A DNA stretch of 64,000 nucleotides, from the NCBI RefSeq assembly GCF_004745645.1, contig NZ_SRMB01000001.1, positions 1,922,001 to 1,986,000 of the forward strand, written 5' to 3'. This document shows, piece by piece, positions 42,757-50,943 of this stretch; within the stretch, counting starts at the first letter, position 1; each line of letters starts with the position of its first letter. The notes below the pieces were generated by a model, which searched no databases, was not told the DNA's origin, and saw only the letters and a list, made by a program, of their open reading frames with translations. The position numbers and the translations under genes are program-made. The DNA is from Hymenobacter metallicola (GTDB lineage: Bacteria; Bacteroidota; Bacteroidia; Cytophagales; Hymenobacteraceae).

Positions 42757-45570
42757 ATGCCCCAACTGCTACGTTATCTAGTTCTTTTTGGCTTTCTGTG
42801 CAGCGCCGTAAGTGCCTGGGCGCAGGGCAGCACCCGCCAGCTGCCCGGTACGCTGGTTTTCAAGCTCAAGCCCGAATACAAGGCCCAGGGCACGGCCAGC
42901 CACGTTGCCATTGCCGAATTGGAGCAGGCTCTGGAGCAACTGGGGGCCACCGACCTGCGCCAGAAATTTCCGCGCACCCTGCCGGCCAGTGCCGAAGTAC
43001 CCGGCTCCGTCGACTTGCAGCTGGTGTACCAGATTACGCTCCGTCAGGACGTATCCCTGGCCAAAGCCTGCCGCCGGCTGCTGCAAACCGACGTGCTCGA
43101 ATACGCCGAGCCCCTGAACTACCGCGCCCCGCTCTACCAGCCCAACGACCCGCTGGCCGACTCGACGAACACGGCCGGGCAGTTCTATCTGAAAAACATT
43201 CAGGCCTACCGCGCCTGGGACGTGACCAAGGGCGACACGAGCATCGTCATTGGCATCACCGACACGGGCACGCGCTATAGCCACGAGGACTTGCGCAATC
43301 AGCTCAAGAAAAACTACGCCGACCCCATCGACGGCCTCGACAACGACAACGACGGCTACGTCGACAACTTCCGGGGCTGGGACGTGGCCGATAACGACAA
43401 CGACGCGTCCATCAACATGGCCGTCTTTCAGCCCGTGCACGGTATTCTGGTGACGGGCTGCGCCGTAGCCCAGCCCGACAACGGCGTAGGCTTGGCCGGG
43501 GTAGGTTTCAAATGCAAGTACTTGCCCCTGAAGATTTACCCCAACACGGCTACCGGCAGCTTCGCCGGTTTCGAGGCCATTGTGTACGCCGCCGACCACG
43601 GCTGTCAGGTTATCAATGCTTCGTGGGGCAGCCTCGGGGGCCGTTCCCAATTCGAGCAGGACGTGATTACCTACGCCGCCATCAACCGCAACGCGGTAGT
43701 TGTGGCCGCGGCCGGCAATACCAACGCCGAGCTGGACTTTTACCCCGCCAGCTACGACCACGTCATTTCGGTGGCGGCCCTGGCCCCCAACGACGAGAAA
43801 TCGGGGCCGGCTACCTACAGCAGCCGCGTGTCGCTGGGCGCGCCGGGCGAGCAGGTCCTGACCATTCTGGGCAACAACGACAGCGACTATTACCCGGTGA
43901 ACGGCTCTTCGTTTGCCGCCCCCCTGGTAGCCGGTGCCGCCGCCTTGGTACGCACCCGCTTCCCGCAGCTGTCGGCCGATCAGGTAGCGGCCCAGCTGCG
44001 CCAGACGGCCGACGACGTATATGCCTTGCCCGGCAACATTCCGCTGCGGGGCAAGCTGGGCACCGGCCGCCTCAACGTACATCACGCCGTCAGCCAGGCT
44101 GACCGGCGCGAAGCCCGCATTCTGCGCAGTCAGCTACTACCCTTCCGCCAGGCGTACCAGCCCAACGACACGTTTCAGGTAGTGGTAGAACTGCAGAATC
44201 TGCTGCAACCCGTGGCCGGCCTCACCGTGACGCTGACCTCGCTTTCGCCCTACCTCACGGTGCGCCAGGGCGCTTTTACCGTCGGCTCCCTGCCGATGTT
44301 GGCCCGCGCAACCAACGATGCCACGCCTTTCCGGCTGGTGGTAGCCGGCGCCGTGCCCATCAATACCAAAGCCGTACTCCGCTACCGGCTTACGGCTGAT
44401 AACGGGTACCAAACCGACCAGTTTCTGACCGTGACGCTGAACCCCGACTACGTGGTGCTCGACGCCGGCGACTTGCACCTGACGCTGACCAGCCGCGGCA
44501 ACCTGGGCTACGATGGGCTGGGCTCGGACCTGGGCCAGAGCGTGACCTACAAAGGCAGCGCCCCCCTGCTCTACGAGGGCGGCCTGATGGTGGCTACTTC
44601 GCCCGAGCGGGTGTCGGACAGGGTGCGTAACGAGCGGAACCAGGTCAACCAGGATTTCTACTCCGTAAGCCAGATTGCCCTGAGCCGCCAGCCGCTGCGC
44701 GCCACCCAGGAAGCTAACGGGCTGCTGCAGGACTCGCTGCCCAGTGCCCGGCGTACCGGCACTGTGGGCGTCCGGATTCGCCAGCGCGGCTATGCGTGGG
44801 CGGCCCCCGCCGACCGGGACTACGCTATTGTCGAATACCAGCTCAAAAACGTGACGCCTGATACGCTCAAGCCATTGTACGCGGGCTTGTTCATGGACTG
44901 GGACGTGCTGCCCGATGCCAACCGCAACACGGCCGCCTGGGATTCGACCCGGGCCCTGGGCTACGTGCACGACCGGGAAAGGCCCACGGTGTACGCGGGG
45001 GTAAAACTGCTTACGGGCGGCACCGCAGCCTGCTACTCTATTAATAACAATGCCCCCGCCGGCTCGCCCGTGCGGCTGGCCGACGGGTTCAGCAGCGCCG
45101 AAAAGTTTCTTACCCTCAGCACTAAAGCCCGCCACAGCTCGGCCGGCACTACCGCCGGCACCGACGTGTCGCAGGTAGTGGGCACGGGCCTGCCCCGGCT
45201 AGCACCCGGCGACTCAGTCGTTGTGGCCTTTGCCGTGCTTGGGGCTTCTTCCCTGGAGGATTTGCAAACGGCCGCCGATGCGGCCCAGAGCCGGTATAAC
45301 CTGGTTTTGCCCAGCCGTAAGCCCACCCAGGCCCTGACCTGGCAGGTGTACCCTAACCCGGCCCGCACCCTGCTGCACCTGGAAGTGCCGCCCCAATTCA
45401 AGCTCCAGCAGGCCCAGCTGTTTACGCCCCTGGGCCAGCTGGTTCGCCAGCAGCCCCTCAGCGGCTCGCGGGCCGAGCTACAAATAACTTCATTACCCGC
45501 CGGGGTGTATTTGCTGCAACTGACGGGTGCCACCCAGGTGCTCTCGCGCCGGGTGGTTGTGCTCGAATAA
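42757..45570 (+). CDS. Secreted subtilisin-family (S8) serine peptidase with T9SS sorting domain
   Basis: A 937-residue protein. The ATG at 42757 opens the signal peptide (MPQLLRYLVLFGFLCSAVSA, then WAQ); the frame upstream overlaps paaN and was rejected. A propeptide-like region runs to about residue 140. The S8 domain has the catalytic Asp in IGITDTGTRYSHEDL, His in QPVHGILVTGCAVA (usual HGTHVAG is altered), the oxyanion Asn region AAAGNTNAELDFY and Ser in VNGSSFAAPLVAGAAALV. A long beta-rich domain follows, then a C-terminal sorting domain (QVYPNPARTLLHLEVPPQF through LPAGVYLLQLTGATQVLSRR). It is probably secreted by T9SS. Confidence 0.92.
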   Translation: MPQLLRYLVLFGFLCSAVSAWAQGSTRQLPGTLVFKLKPEYKAQGTASHVAIAELEQALEQLGATDLRQKFPRTLPASAEVPGSVDLQLVYQITLRQDVSLAKACRRLLQTDVLEYAEPLNYRAPLYQPNDPLADSTNTAGQFYLKNIQAYRAWDVTKGDTSIVIGITDTGTRYSHEDLRNQLKKNYADPIDGLDNDNDGYVDNFRGWDVADNDNDASINMAVFQPVHGILVTGCAVAQPDNGVGLAGVGFKCKYLPLKIYPNTATGSFAGFEAIVYAADHGCQVINASWGSLGGRSQFEQDVITYAAINRNAVVVAAAGNTNAELDFYPASYDHVISVAALAPNDEKSGPATYSSRVSLGAPGEQVLTILGNNDSDYYPVNGSSFAAPLVAGAAALVRTRFPQLSADQVAAQLRQTADDVYALPGNIPLRGKLGTGRLNVHHAVSQADRREARILRSQLLPFRQAYQPNDTFQVVVELQNLLQPVAGLTVTLTSLSPYLTVRQGAFTVGSLPMLARATNDATPFRLVVAGAVPINTKAVLRYRLTADNGYQTDQFLTVTLNPDYVVLDAGDLHLTLTSRGNLGYDGLGSDLGQSVTYKGSAPLLYEGGLMVATSPERVSDRVRNERNQVNQDFYSVSQIALSRQPLRATQEANGLLQDSLPSARRTGTVGVRIRQRGYAWAAPADRDYAIVEYQLKNVTPDTLKPLYAGLFMDWDVLPDANRNTAAWDSTRALGYVHDRERPTVYAGVKLLTGGTAACYSINNNAPAGSPVRLADGFSSAEKFLTLSTKARHSSAGTTAGTDVSQVVGTGLPRLAPGDSVVVAFAVLGASSLEDLQTAADAAQSRYNLVLPSRKPTQALTWQVYPNPARTLLHLEVPPQFKLQQAQLFTPLGQLVRQQPLSGSRAELQITSLPAGVYLLQLTGATQVLSRRVVVLE

Positions 45571-45610
45571 GCGCCTTTTCAACTCACTGCCCGCTGTTCT
45601 GGATTAGCAT

Positions 45611-45648
45611 AACCTGTTTGTGGCCGCCCGCAAACAGGTTATTTTTTT
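45611..45648 (+). terminator. Rho-independent terminator
   Basis: AACCTGTTTG (45611-45620) pairs with CAAACAGGTT (45631-45640), followed by ATTTTTTT. It closes the S8 peptidase unit; the remaining 200 bases up to 45864 hold no gene and form the likely promoter region of the T6SS effector operon. Confidence 0.9.
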
Positions 45649-45864
45649 GCGCCAACCGCTCGGTGTGCGCCAGTTCTTAATAGCTAAAAGGTGCGTATAG
45701 CCAGCCAAACGGGGAGCCGTAACGACCACGCCTACGCATTTCTAAACCGGGCACTATCGGAAGCACCTAAAATTTTACAAGTATATTACCCCCGTTATAA
45801 TAGCAGTACGATTAGGAGCCCCCGCATTTGGGGCAAGGGTATCACTTTTTCAGAACGCATTGTT

Positions 45865-47316
45865 ATGGCATCATTTCATGCTGAGCTGTATATCGAAGGG
45901 CAGGTTTACCCGGTAAGCTGGTGCAGCGTCGAATTTCGCCAGCAAGTCCAGGAAAAAGGCCGGGTTTCGGCCCGGGTCCGCCAGGGGCCACTGCTGCTGC
46001 TGCTCGATGTGCCCCAGGATGACGACACGCTGCTGGCCTGGGCCGCTACCCCCCACAAAAAGCTCGGCGGCCACCTCATTTTCTTCGATACCAGTCAGCT
46101 TAGCCCCCACGAGTCAGTACATTTTGCCGATGCTGAGTGCGTTGGCTACGAGGAGCGCTTCGACGTGCTGCAGGGGCAAAACGGCTCCTATAGCTGTGCC
46201 CTGACCATCACGGCGCCCGAGTTTGTGCTAGGTACCGGCTCGGTGGGTGCCCCGGCGGCGGTGAGCAATTTGCTGGCTGCCGCGGCCCCGGCCCTACCCA
46301 GCGCCAACCTCGCGGCCAAGGCTCTGGAAGTCGTCGAATCGAAGGTGGAGCGCTACCAGAAACGGCTGCGCCTGCTGCAAGCGGGCCGGGGTAAGCTGGC
46401 GGATATGAACGAGCTGATCAGCTCGGCGGCCCCGGCCGCAGCCGCCCCGGCTACCCCAGGCAACCGGGGGCCCTTGGCCCGTCTGGGCTCTATGCTCGGC
46501 GCGGGCCCCAGCGCCGAGGTGGCCGAGGCCGAGGCTAGCCCGCTCGTGGCTGACCGCAACATCCTGCAGAAGGCCGTTGACCGGCTAGCCTTCAACAATG
46601 TGGCCGTAGAACGCGCCAAGCTCAGCCAGCACGCCTACCAGTTTACCTCGACCCTCGACCCCAGCGGGGTAGTGCTGCCCACCTTCACCGAGGAAGTTCC
46701 CGAAGGCTGGGAAGCGCTGCAGGTGTGGGACGATAAGAAAACCGGGTTTGCCGCCGCCCTCTACGACAGCAACTTCGAGCAGCCCAACCGCAAAGTGCTG
46801 GCCTTCCGGGGCACCAACCCCACCGAGTGGGGCGACATCAAAGCCGACCTGACCCAGGCCTTGGGTATTCCGACCAAGCAGTACCAGCAGGCCATCAAAG
46901 TAGCCCAGACTCTCAAGCAGCAGTACGGCGCGGGCCTCGACATTGTGCAGGATGCGGGCCTCGACATGACCGGCCACTCCCTGGGCGGCGGTTTGGCCGC
47001 CGCGGCCAGCACCGTTACGGGCGCCAAGGGCTACACCTTTAATGCCGCTGGGCTGCACCCCAACTCGGTGAAGCCCTTCGGCATTACCAAGGAGGCGATG
47101 CGGGCCAACCAAGGCATTATCGACAACGTGTACTCCAACCGCGACCCGCTCAACGGCCTGCAAAACCACCTGGGCGGCCTGATTCCCAAATCCATCGGCA
47201 CGCCCCATGTGCTCGACAAAGCCGGCTACCATCCTATTGGAGCCGTCGTCAACGCCATTGAGGCCGAAAAAGATGCCGATACGGCTACCATTCGCAAATT
47301 CACGACTCAGCCCTAA
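45865..47316 (+). CDS. TssD (Hcp)-lipase fusion: specialised T6SS effector
   Basis: A 483-residue protein; the ATG at 45865 gives a natural TssD start (MASFHAELYIEGQVYPVSWC), while an upstream in-frame extension to 45691 does not look coding. Residues 1-130 match the Bacteroidota TssD tube protein (GRVSARVRQGPLLLLLDVPQ, AATPHKKLGGHLIFF, ECVGYEERFDVLQGQNGSYS). A linker rich in Ala/Pro (130-255) follows, then a class 3 lipase-like alpha/beta hydrolase: LAFRGTNPTEWGDIKADL (oxyanion region), nucleophile elbow DMTGHSLGGGLAAAAS with Ser372, and VYSNRDPLNGLQ and GTPHVLDKAGYHPIGAV as likely Asp and His regions. It is probably loaded in the tube lumen and delivered as a phospholipase. Confidence 0.88.
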   Translation: MASFHAELYIEGQVYPVSWCSVEFRQQVQEKGRVSARVRQGPLLLLLDVPQDDDTLLAWAATPHKKLGGHLIFFDTSQLSPHESVHFADAECVGYEERFDVLQGQNGSYSCALTITAPEFVLGTGSVGAPAAVSNLLAAAAPALPSANLAAKALEVVESKVERYQKRLRLLQAGRGKLADMNELISSAAPAAAAPATPGNRGPLARLGSMLGAGPSAEVAEAEASPLVADRNILQKAVDRLAFNNVAVERAKLSQHAYQFTSTLDPSGVVLPTFTEEVPEGWEALQVWDDKKTGFAAALYDSNFEQPNRKVLAFRGTNPTEWGDIKADLTQALGIPTKQYQQAIKVAQTLKQQYGAGLDIVQDAGLDMTGHSLGGGLAAAASTVTGAKGYTFNAAGLHPNSVKPFGITKEAMRANQGIIDNVYSNRDPLNGLQNHLGGLIPKSIGTPHVLDKAGYHPIGAVVNAIEAEKDADTATIRKFTTQP

Positions 47317-47320
47317 CGGT

Positions 47321-48364
47321 ATGTCCGGCTGGAAACTGCGTTATCTGCCCCTGCTGGCGCTCTGCTTTTCGGCTGGTCTGCCCTCGGCCTGCTCCCAATC
47401 TTCCCGTCGTTCGTCTTCTGCTTCGTCCCCGATGCCTACCAAGTCTCCCGAAACGTATTTCACCGGTCCCGAGCTGCCGGCCGCCCAGGCCATCTACCGC
47501 GGGGATGCCGCCGCCTTGCGCCGGGTGGTTACAACCCAGCGTATCAACCTCAAGTACAGTAGTCCGCAGGGCATGACGCTGCTGCTGTTTGCCCTGGCCA
47601 ACCGCCAGAAAGAGTGCGTGCGCGAGCTGCTGGCCCTCGGCGCCGACCCCAACCAGGTGTCCATGCTCAACGGCCAGGAAATGGTGCAGCCCGTGGCCCT
47701 GGTAGCGGGCGGCGACGACCCCGAGCTGGTCAAGATTCTGCTCGATGCCAAGGGCAACCCCAACAGCAAGATGCACGACGCCGTGGCCGGCGACGCGCCG
47801 GCCCTGTTCCACGCCATCGACGCCCAGCGCTTCGCTACCATGCGCCTGCTCCTCGACCACGGTGCCGACATCAACGCCACCGACGGCCTGGGCAATACGC
47901 CTCTGCTGGCCCTGGCGACGTTCAACCAGTTTGAGCAGGTGGCCTACCTGCTGGAGCGGGGCGCCGACTTCCGCAAGGCCTCCCACTCGGGTGGCACCCT
48001 GGCCTTTATCGTGCAGGACCACCAGCTAGGCGACCCGCAAAGCGAAGCCTATATCTGGCAGCAACGGGTGCGCCGAATGCTGGAAGAGCGGGGCGTGCAG
48101 TTTCCGGTGCCCAACCCGGCCGTGGCCAACGGCCAGCAAAGCACCGCCGTGGAGAGCTACCGGCAACAGTGGCTGCAAACCCCGGAAGGCCGGAAGTGGA
48201 AAGCCCAGATTGCGGCAGCCCCCAACAGCACCGAGAAATTCCGGGTGCGCCTGGAAGCCCAACGAGCGTTTCGGGGCTGGCTGAAAACCCAGCTGCCACC
48301 CGAAAGCCCCGTGCTCCAGCACGAGCTGAGCCCCGGCCAGGCCAGCCGTATCGAGGGCTTCTAG
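47321..48364 (+). CDS. Ankyrin-repeat lipoprotein, candidate immunity protein
   Basis: A 347-residue protein starting 4 bp after the stop of the TssD-lipase gene, so translation is likely coupled. It has a signal with lipobox (LPSAC, Cys24), hence periplasmic and membrane-anchored. Ankyrin repeats run from about 40 to 240: AQAIYRGDAAALRRVV, GMTLLLFALANRQKECVREL, LALGADPN, GDDPELVKILLDAKGNPNSK, MRLLLDHGADINATDGLGNT and YLLERGADFRKAS. Ankyrin lipoproteins act as immunity proteins for Tle1-type lipase effectors in other bacteria (established for some); here the role is inferred from position and type. A helical C-terminal domain has no known family. Confidence 0.85.
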   Translation: MSGWKLRYLPLLALCFSAGLPSACSQSSRRSSSASSPMPTKSPETYFTGPELPAAQAIYRGDAAALRRVVTTQRINLKYSSPQGMTLLLFALANRQKECVRELLALGADPNQVSMLNGQEMVQPVALVAGGDDPELVKILLDAKGNPNSKMHDAVAGDAPALFHAIDAQRFATMRLLLDHGADINATDGLGNTPLLALATFNQFEQVAYLLERGADFRKASHSGGTLAFIVQDHQLGDPQSEAYIWQQRVRRMLEERGVQFPVPNPAVANGQQSTAVESYRQQWLQTPEGRKWKAQIAAAPNSTEKFRVRLEAQRAFRGWLKTQLPPESPVLQHELSPGQASRIEGF

Positions 48365-48454
48365 CCCGGCGGCCACTCCGTTTTATAGTTTGCACTCGTA
48401 TCCTTGATGTTCTACCCGGCGGTAGCTCCGGCAGCCGCCAAATTCTTTCCTCCT

Positions 48455-48847
48455 ATGTCCTTTAGCGCTGAATTAAACCTGGAAGGCCGCACCTACGCCA
48501 TTCGTCGTTTTGGCTGGTCCATTGGGCAGTCTACTGATGCCGTGGGCCGGCCCGAAGCCCGGGTACACGGGGGCCGGCTGCAAGTGGAGCTCGACTCGCA
48601 ACCCGACGACCTGATTCATCACTGGGCCCTGGACGACACCAAGAAGATGAGCGGTTCGATCAGCATTTTTCACTCCGATGTGCGGGCCGTGCGCAAGACC
48701 ATCACCTTCGAGGACACTTTCTGCGTGGGACTGCGCAAGGAGTTCAGCGCCGCCAAATCGTCGCAGAACATGACTATGAGCTTGTCCTTATCGGCTAACC
48801 GGCTGAAGATAGGCTCGGTTGAAATAGACAATAAATGGCCCATGTAG
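48455..48847 (+). CDS. tssD: TssD (Hcp) paralogue
   Basis: A 130-residue protein from the ATG at 48455 (MSFSAELNLEGRTYAIRRFG). It is a TssD tube protein: SIGQSTDAVGRPEARVHGGR, LQVELDSQPDD, then the conserved-looking DTKKMSGSISIFHSDVRAVR, KTITFEDTFCVGLRKEFSA and a MTMSLSLSANRLKIGSVEID end. It lies 90 bp after the ankyrin gene and 33 bp before another TssD. The presence of several TssD paralogues next to effectors suggests some serve as cargo-specific tube components. Confidence 0.88.
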   Translation: MSFSAELNLEGRTYAIRRFGWSIGQSTDAVGRPEARVHGGRLQVELDSQPDDLIHHWALDDTKKMSGSISIFHSDVRAVRKTITFEDTFCVGLRKEFSAAKSSQNMTMSLSLSANRLKIGSVEIDNKWPM

Positions 48848-48880
48848 GCCGGCGTTCCATCTTTTCAACCCGCTTTTGCT

Positions 48881-49288
48881 ATGGCTTCTTTCCAAAGCTC
48901 CCTGCTGCTGGAGGGCAACGTGTTTCCTATCGAAAACTGCAGCTACGAATTCACCCAGCACGCCGACACCCGGGGCCGGGCGTCGGCCAAGGTGCGCAGC
49001 GGGCTTATCTCGCTCAGCCTCGTGGTGCCCGATAGCGACGCCCTGCTTGCCTGGGCCGCCGACCCCGAGAAAAAGATGAGCGGGGCCATCCTCTTCAACG
49101 GCATCGACCAGCCCCTGGCCCACGAGGAGCTTACCTTCGAAGAGGGCCTGTGCGTGGCCTATGAGGAGGTTTTTGCTGTAGACGACGATGCGGAGCCCTC
49201 GTCCTACTACTGCATCCTGCAGATTGCGGCCGCCAAGCTAGCCCTGGGCACTACAACCAAAGACAGCAACTGGGCCCTGACCCGCTAA
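48881..49288 (+). CDS. tssD: TssD (Hcp) paralogue
   Basis: A 135-residue protein (MASFQSSLLLEGNVFPIENC). It has the same layout as the other TssDs: GRASAKVRSGLISLSLVVPD, LLAWAADPEKKMSGAILF, EELTFEEGLCVAYEEVFAVD, and YYCILQIAAAKLALG. The end differs from the paralogue before it (TTTKDSNWALTR). Its first 120 residues are closer to the TssD module of the lipase fusion than to the 130-residue paralogue (for example SDALLAWAADPEKKMSGAI versus DDTLLAWAATPHKKLGGHL), suggesting that the fusion was built from a TssD of this type. Confidence 0.88.
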   Translation: MASFQSSLLLEGNVFPIENCSYEFTQHADTRGRASAKVRSGLISLSLVVPDSDALLAWAADPEKKMSGAILFNGIDQPLAHEELTFEEGLCVAYEEVFAVDDDAEPSSYYCILQIAAAKLALGTTTKDSNWALTR

Positions 49289-49339
49289 CTACTGTTTGGC
49301 TTACTTCTCTGTTTTTTTGTTGCTTACTCTACTGCTGCC

Positions 49340-49543
49340 ATGCTCCTCGCCATCCTGCTTCCGGGCCTATCTATGATTTTAAACGGCCACTTACTCAAGG
49401 GCATCATCTGTTTTATCCTGCAAATCACGCTCATTGGCTGGCTACCGGCGGCTATCTGGGGCGTAGCCTCCCGCAACAATGACCTGAACGAGCGGCGCCA
49501 TCGGGAAATGATGGCAGCTATGAAAACCGGGGCGAGCCGGTAA
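49340..49543 (+). CDS. Small membrane protein, Pmp3/YqaE-like pattern
   Basis: A 67-residue protein with two hydrophobic segments (about 2-16 and 20-45) and a polar helical tail (NDLNERRHREMMAAMKTG). The first part (LLAILLPGLSMILNGHLLKG, then QITLIGWLPAAIWGVAS) resembles the Pmp3/YqaE family, LPPLxxF ... ILLTLLGWIPGxIHA, but the match is loose. It follows the TssD pair on the same strand, 51 bp away. Its connection with the T6SS is unknown. Confidence 0.6.
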   Translation: MLLAILLPGLSMILNGHLLKGIICFILQITLIGWLPAAIWGVASRNNDLNERRHREMMAAMKTGASR

Positions 49544-49630
49544 ACAGGGTTGCGGCTCGCCCGCAGGTTACGAGGCTTTTTGCCCAGAATTAAACCCCTA
49601 GCTTTGAAACGCGCATTGACGTGTTTCTGT

Positions 49631-49906
49631 ATGGCTACTGCTACCCTTATTTCACAGCTTCAACTCCTGGGCCAGGCCCTGGAAAAAGTCACGACCCGGG
49701 GCGAGGAAGGCAGTCAGGGGCCACTAGAGCAAGCCCGGACCTTTGTGCTAACGCATTTGCGCCAGGAACCGCAAGTTCCTTACCGGGCCGATGAGCTGCT
49801 GGAATTGCTGACGCCCTCCGCCCATATTCATTGGAGTTGGGAAGCGGAACGGGAACTGGTGCTCGAAGCCCTGACCATACTGCACCAATTATGGCGGCGT
49901 TGCTAA
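49631..49906 (+). CDS. Small hypothetical protein
   Basis: A 91-residue protein starting at the ATG at 49631 (MATATLISQLQLLGQALEKV). It is mostly helical and soluble, with LEQARTFVLTHLRQEPQVPY and LTPSAHIHWSWEAERELVLE. The longer upstream frame (to 49550) begins with non-coding-like Arg/Leu text. No family recognised. It is followed by a 165-base gap before the convergent anchored protein gene. Confidence 0.5.
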   Translation: MATATLISQLQLLGQALEKVTTRGEEGSQGPLEQARTFVLTHLRQEPQVPYRADELLELLTPSAHIHWSWEAERELVLEALTILHQLWRRC

Positions 49907-50071
49907 GTCCGATTCCCTTTCTCTTACTCTGCTACAACTTCTTTTTACCGGCCTTAATTCGGCGCCTGCCGGGAAACCGGAAATAGCTGCCGCTTCTAAC
50001 CGTCAGCCGCACTGGTTTGGCTACCATTGGGACATGAGCTAGGGGTCACCGCCCCTAACTACGAGCCCTTG

Positions 50072-50449
50072 TTACCGCTGCAGAACCTTGTCGGGCACCG
50101 GAAACGGCGGCTCCGGCCACCCATTAGCCGGGGCCTCTTTGATGTGGTCCGGAATCGGAACGGTGAAGTACACTGCGTGCCAATCAGGGCTGGTGCTGTC
50201 GTATTTAATGAGGTAGCGCGCATTTTCCCGCTGCATCTGGGGCAGTTCGTCCTCTCCACCAGAGTAAGCACGACCGGCCACGGAAAACGAATAGTCAATC
50301 TGCTTGCCGCTCTTCACGGCCCAGTGGGCTCCATCGACATACCCGATGGTGTACTTGCCCTTGGCGTGCACTTCATCAGCCCGCTGGAAATAGTAGTAGA
50401 TGAGCCAACCAAAAGCCAGCAGAAGAAAAATGGGGAGGTTTTTTGGCAT
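50072..50449 (-). CDS. Anchored protein, candidate immunity protein (second of tandem pair)
   Basis: A 125-residue protein starting at the ATG at 50449 (MPKNLPIFLLLAFGWLIYYY). A single N-terminal membrane anchor (about 4-21) is followed by a beta-rich soluble domain: KGKYTIGYVDGAHWAVKSGK, QIDYSFSVAGRAYSGGEDEL, NARYLIKYDSTSPDWHAVYF and a proline-rich end (APANGWPEPPFPVPDKVL). It is clearly paralogous to the next upstream gene product (both have YTIGY, SGK, and APANGW..PPF). The anchor places the soluble domain outside the inner membrane. It is a candidate immunity protein by position only; such proteins also occur elsewhere. Confidence 0.72.
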   Translation of the reverse strand: MPKNLPIFLLLAFGWLIYYYFQRADEVHAKGKYTIGYVDGAHWAVKSGKQIDYSFSVAGRAYSGGEDELPQMQRENARYLIKYDSTSPDWHAVYFTVPIPDHIKEAPANGWPEPPFPVPDKVLQR

Positions 50450-50514
50450 GCTATTTAGCCAAGGGCCGCCAACGACGGCCTGACGCGGTAACAAGTCAAG
50501 TTGATCAAGCTGCT

Positions 50515-50943
50515 TTATTCCGCTCGCGCTTCCTCTTCCCGACCATAGTTCAAGTCTTTGGGGGAGGTAATGAACGGGGGTACTTTCCAGCCATTGGCCG
50601 GCGCCTGCCCGATACTATCGGGCACGGCCAACGCAAAATGGCTTCTGCTAACCCCAGGATCTAGGCTGTCATACTCGACCACGAACCGGGCTCCGGTAGC
50701 CGTATTCATATTTACCTCGCGGATGTCGGTGGCCTCATATTCTTGGCCGCGCACCTCATAGCGGTAGCTGTAGCGCTTGCCGCTTTTGGGCGTGTAATAC
50801 CCGCCTGTCAAATAGCCAATGGTGTAGCGAGCCCGCGTGTGCATTTCCTCATCAACGTGGCTACTATACCATGCCCCGGCCATGAAGAATGCAATGCCTA
50901 GGTAAACCCAGTACTTTTTTATAACACGAAATACCTTCGTCAT
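50515..50943 (-). CDS. Anchored protein, candidate immunity protein (first of tandem pair)
   Basis: A 142-residue protein (MTKVFRVIKKYWVYLGIAFF) with one N-terminal membrane anchor (about 11-27) and a beta-rich domain: RARYTIGYLTGGYYTPKSGK, RYSYRYEVRGQEYEATD, ARFVVEYDSLDPGVSRSHFA and APANGWKVPPFITSPKD. Its ATG overlaps the stop of the 437-residue upstream gene as ATGA (50940-50943), so the two are translationally coupled, a common arrangement for effector-immunity pairs. A paralogue lies 65 bp downstream. Role inferred from context. Confidence 0.75.
   Translation of the reverse strand: MTKVFRVIKKYWVYLGIAFFMAGAWYSSHVDEEMHTRARYTIGYLTGGYYTPKSGKRYSYRYEVRGQEYEATDIREVNMNTATGARFVVEYDSLDPGVSRSHFALAVPDSIGQAPANGWKVPPFITSPKDLNYGREEEARAE

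Noticed and set aside
42778..44085. 435-residue minus-strand open frame
   Set aside because: Antisense to the S8 peptidase domain with its catalytic motifs; shadow frame.
45691..45864. 58-residue N-terminal extension of the TssD-lipase
   Set aside because: TssD proteins start at MxSFxA; the extension has no similarity to TssD and probably holds the promoter.
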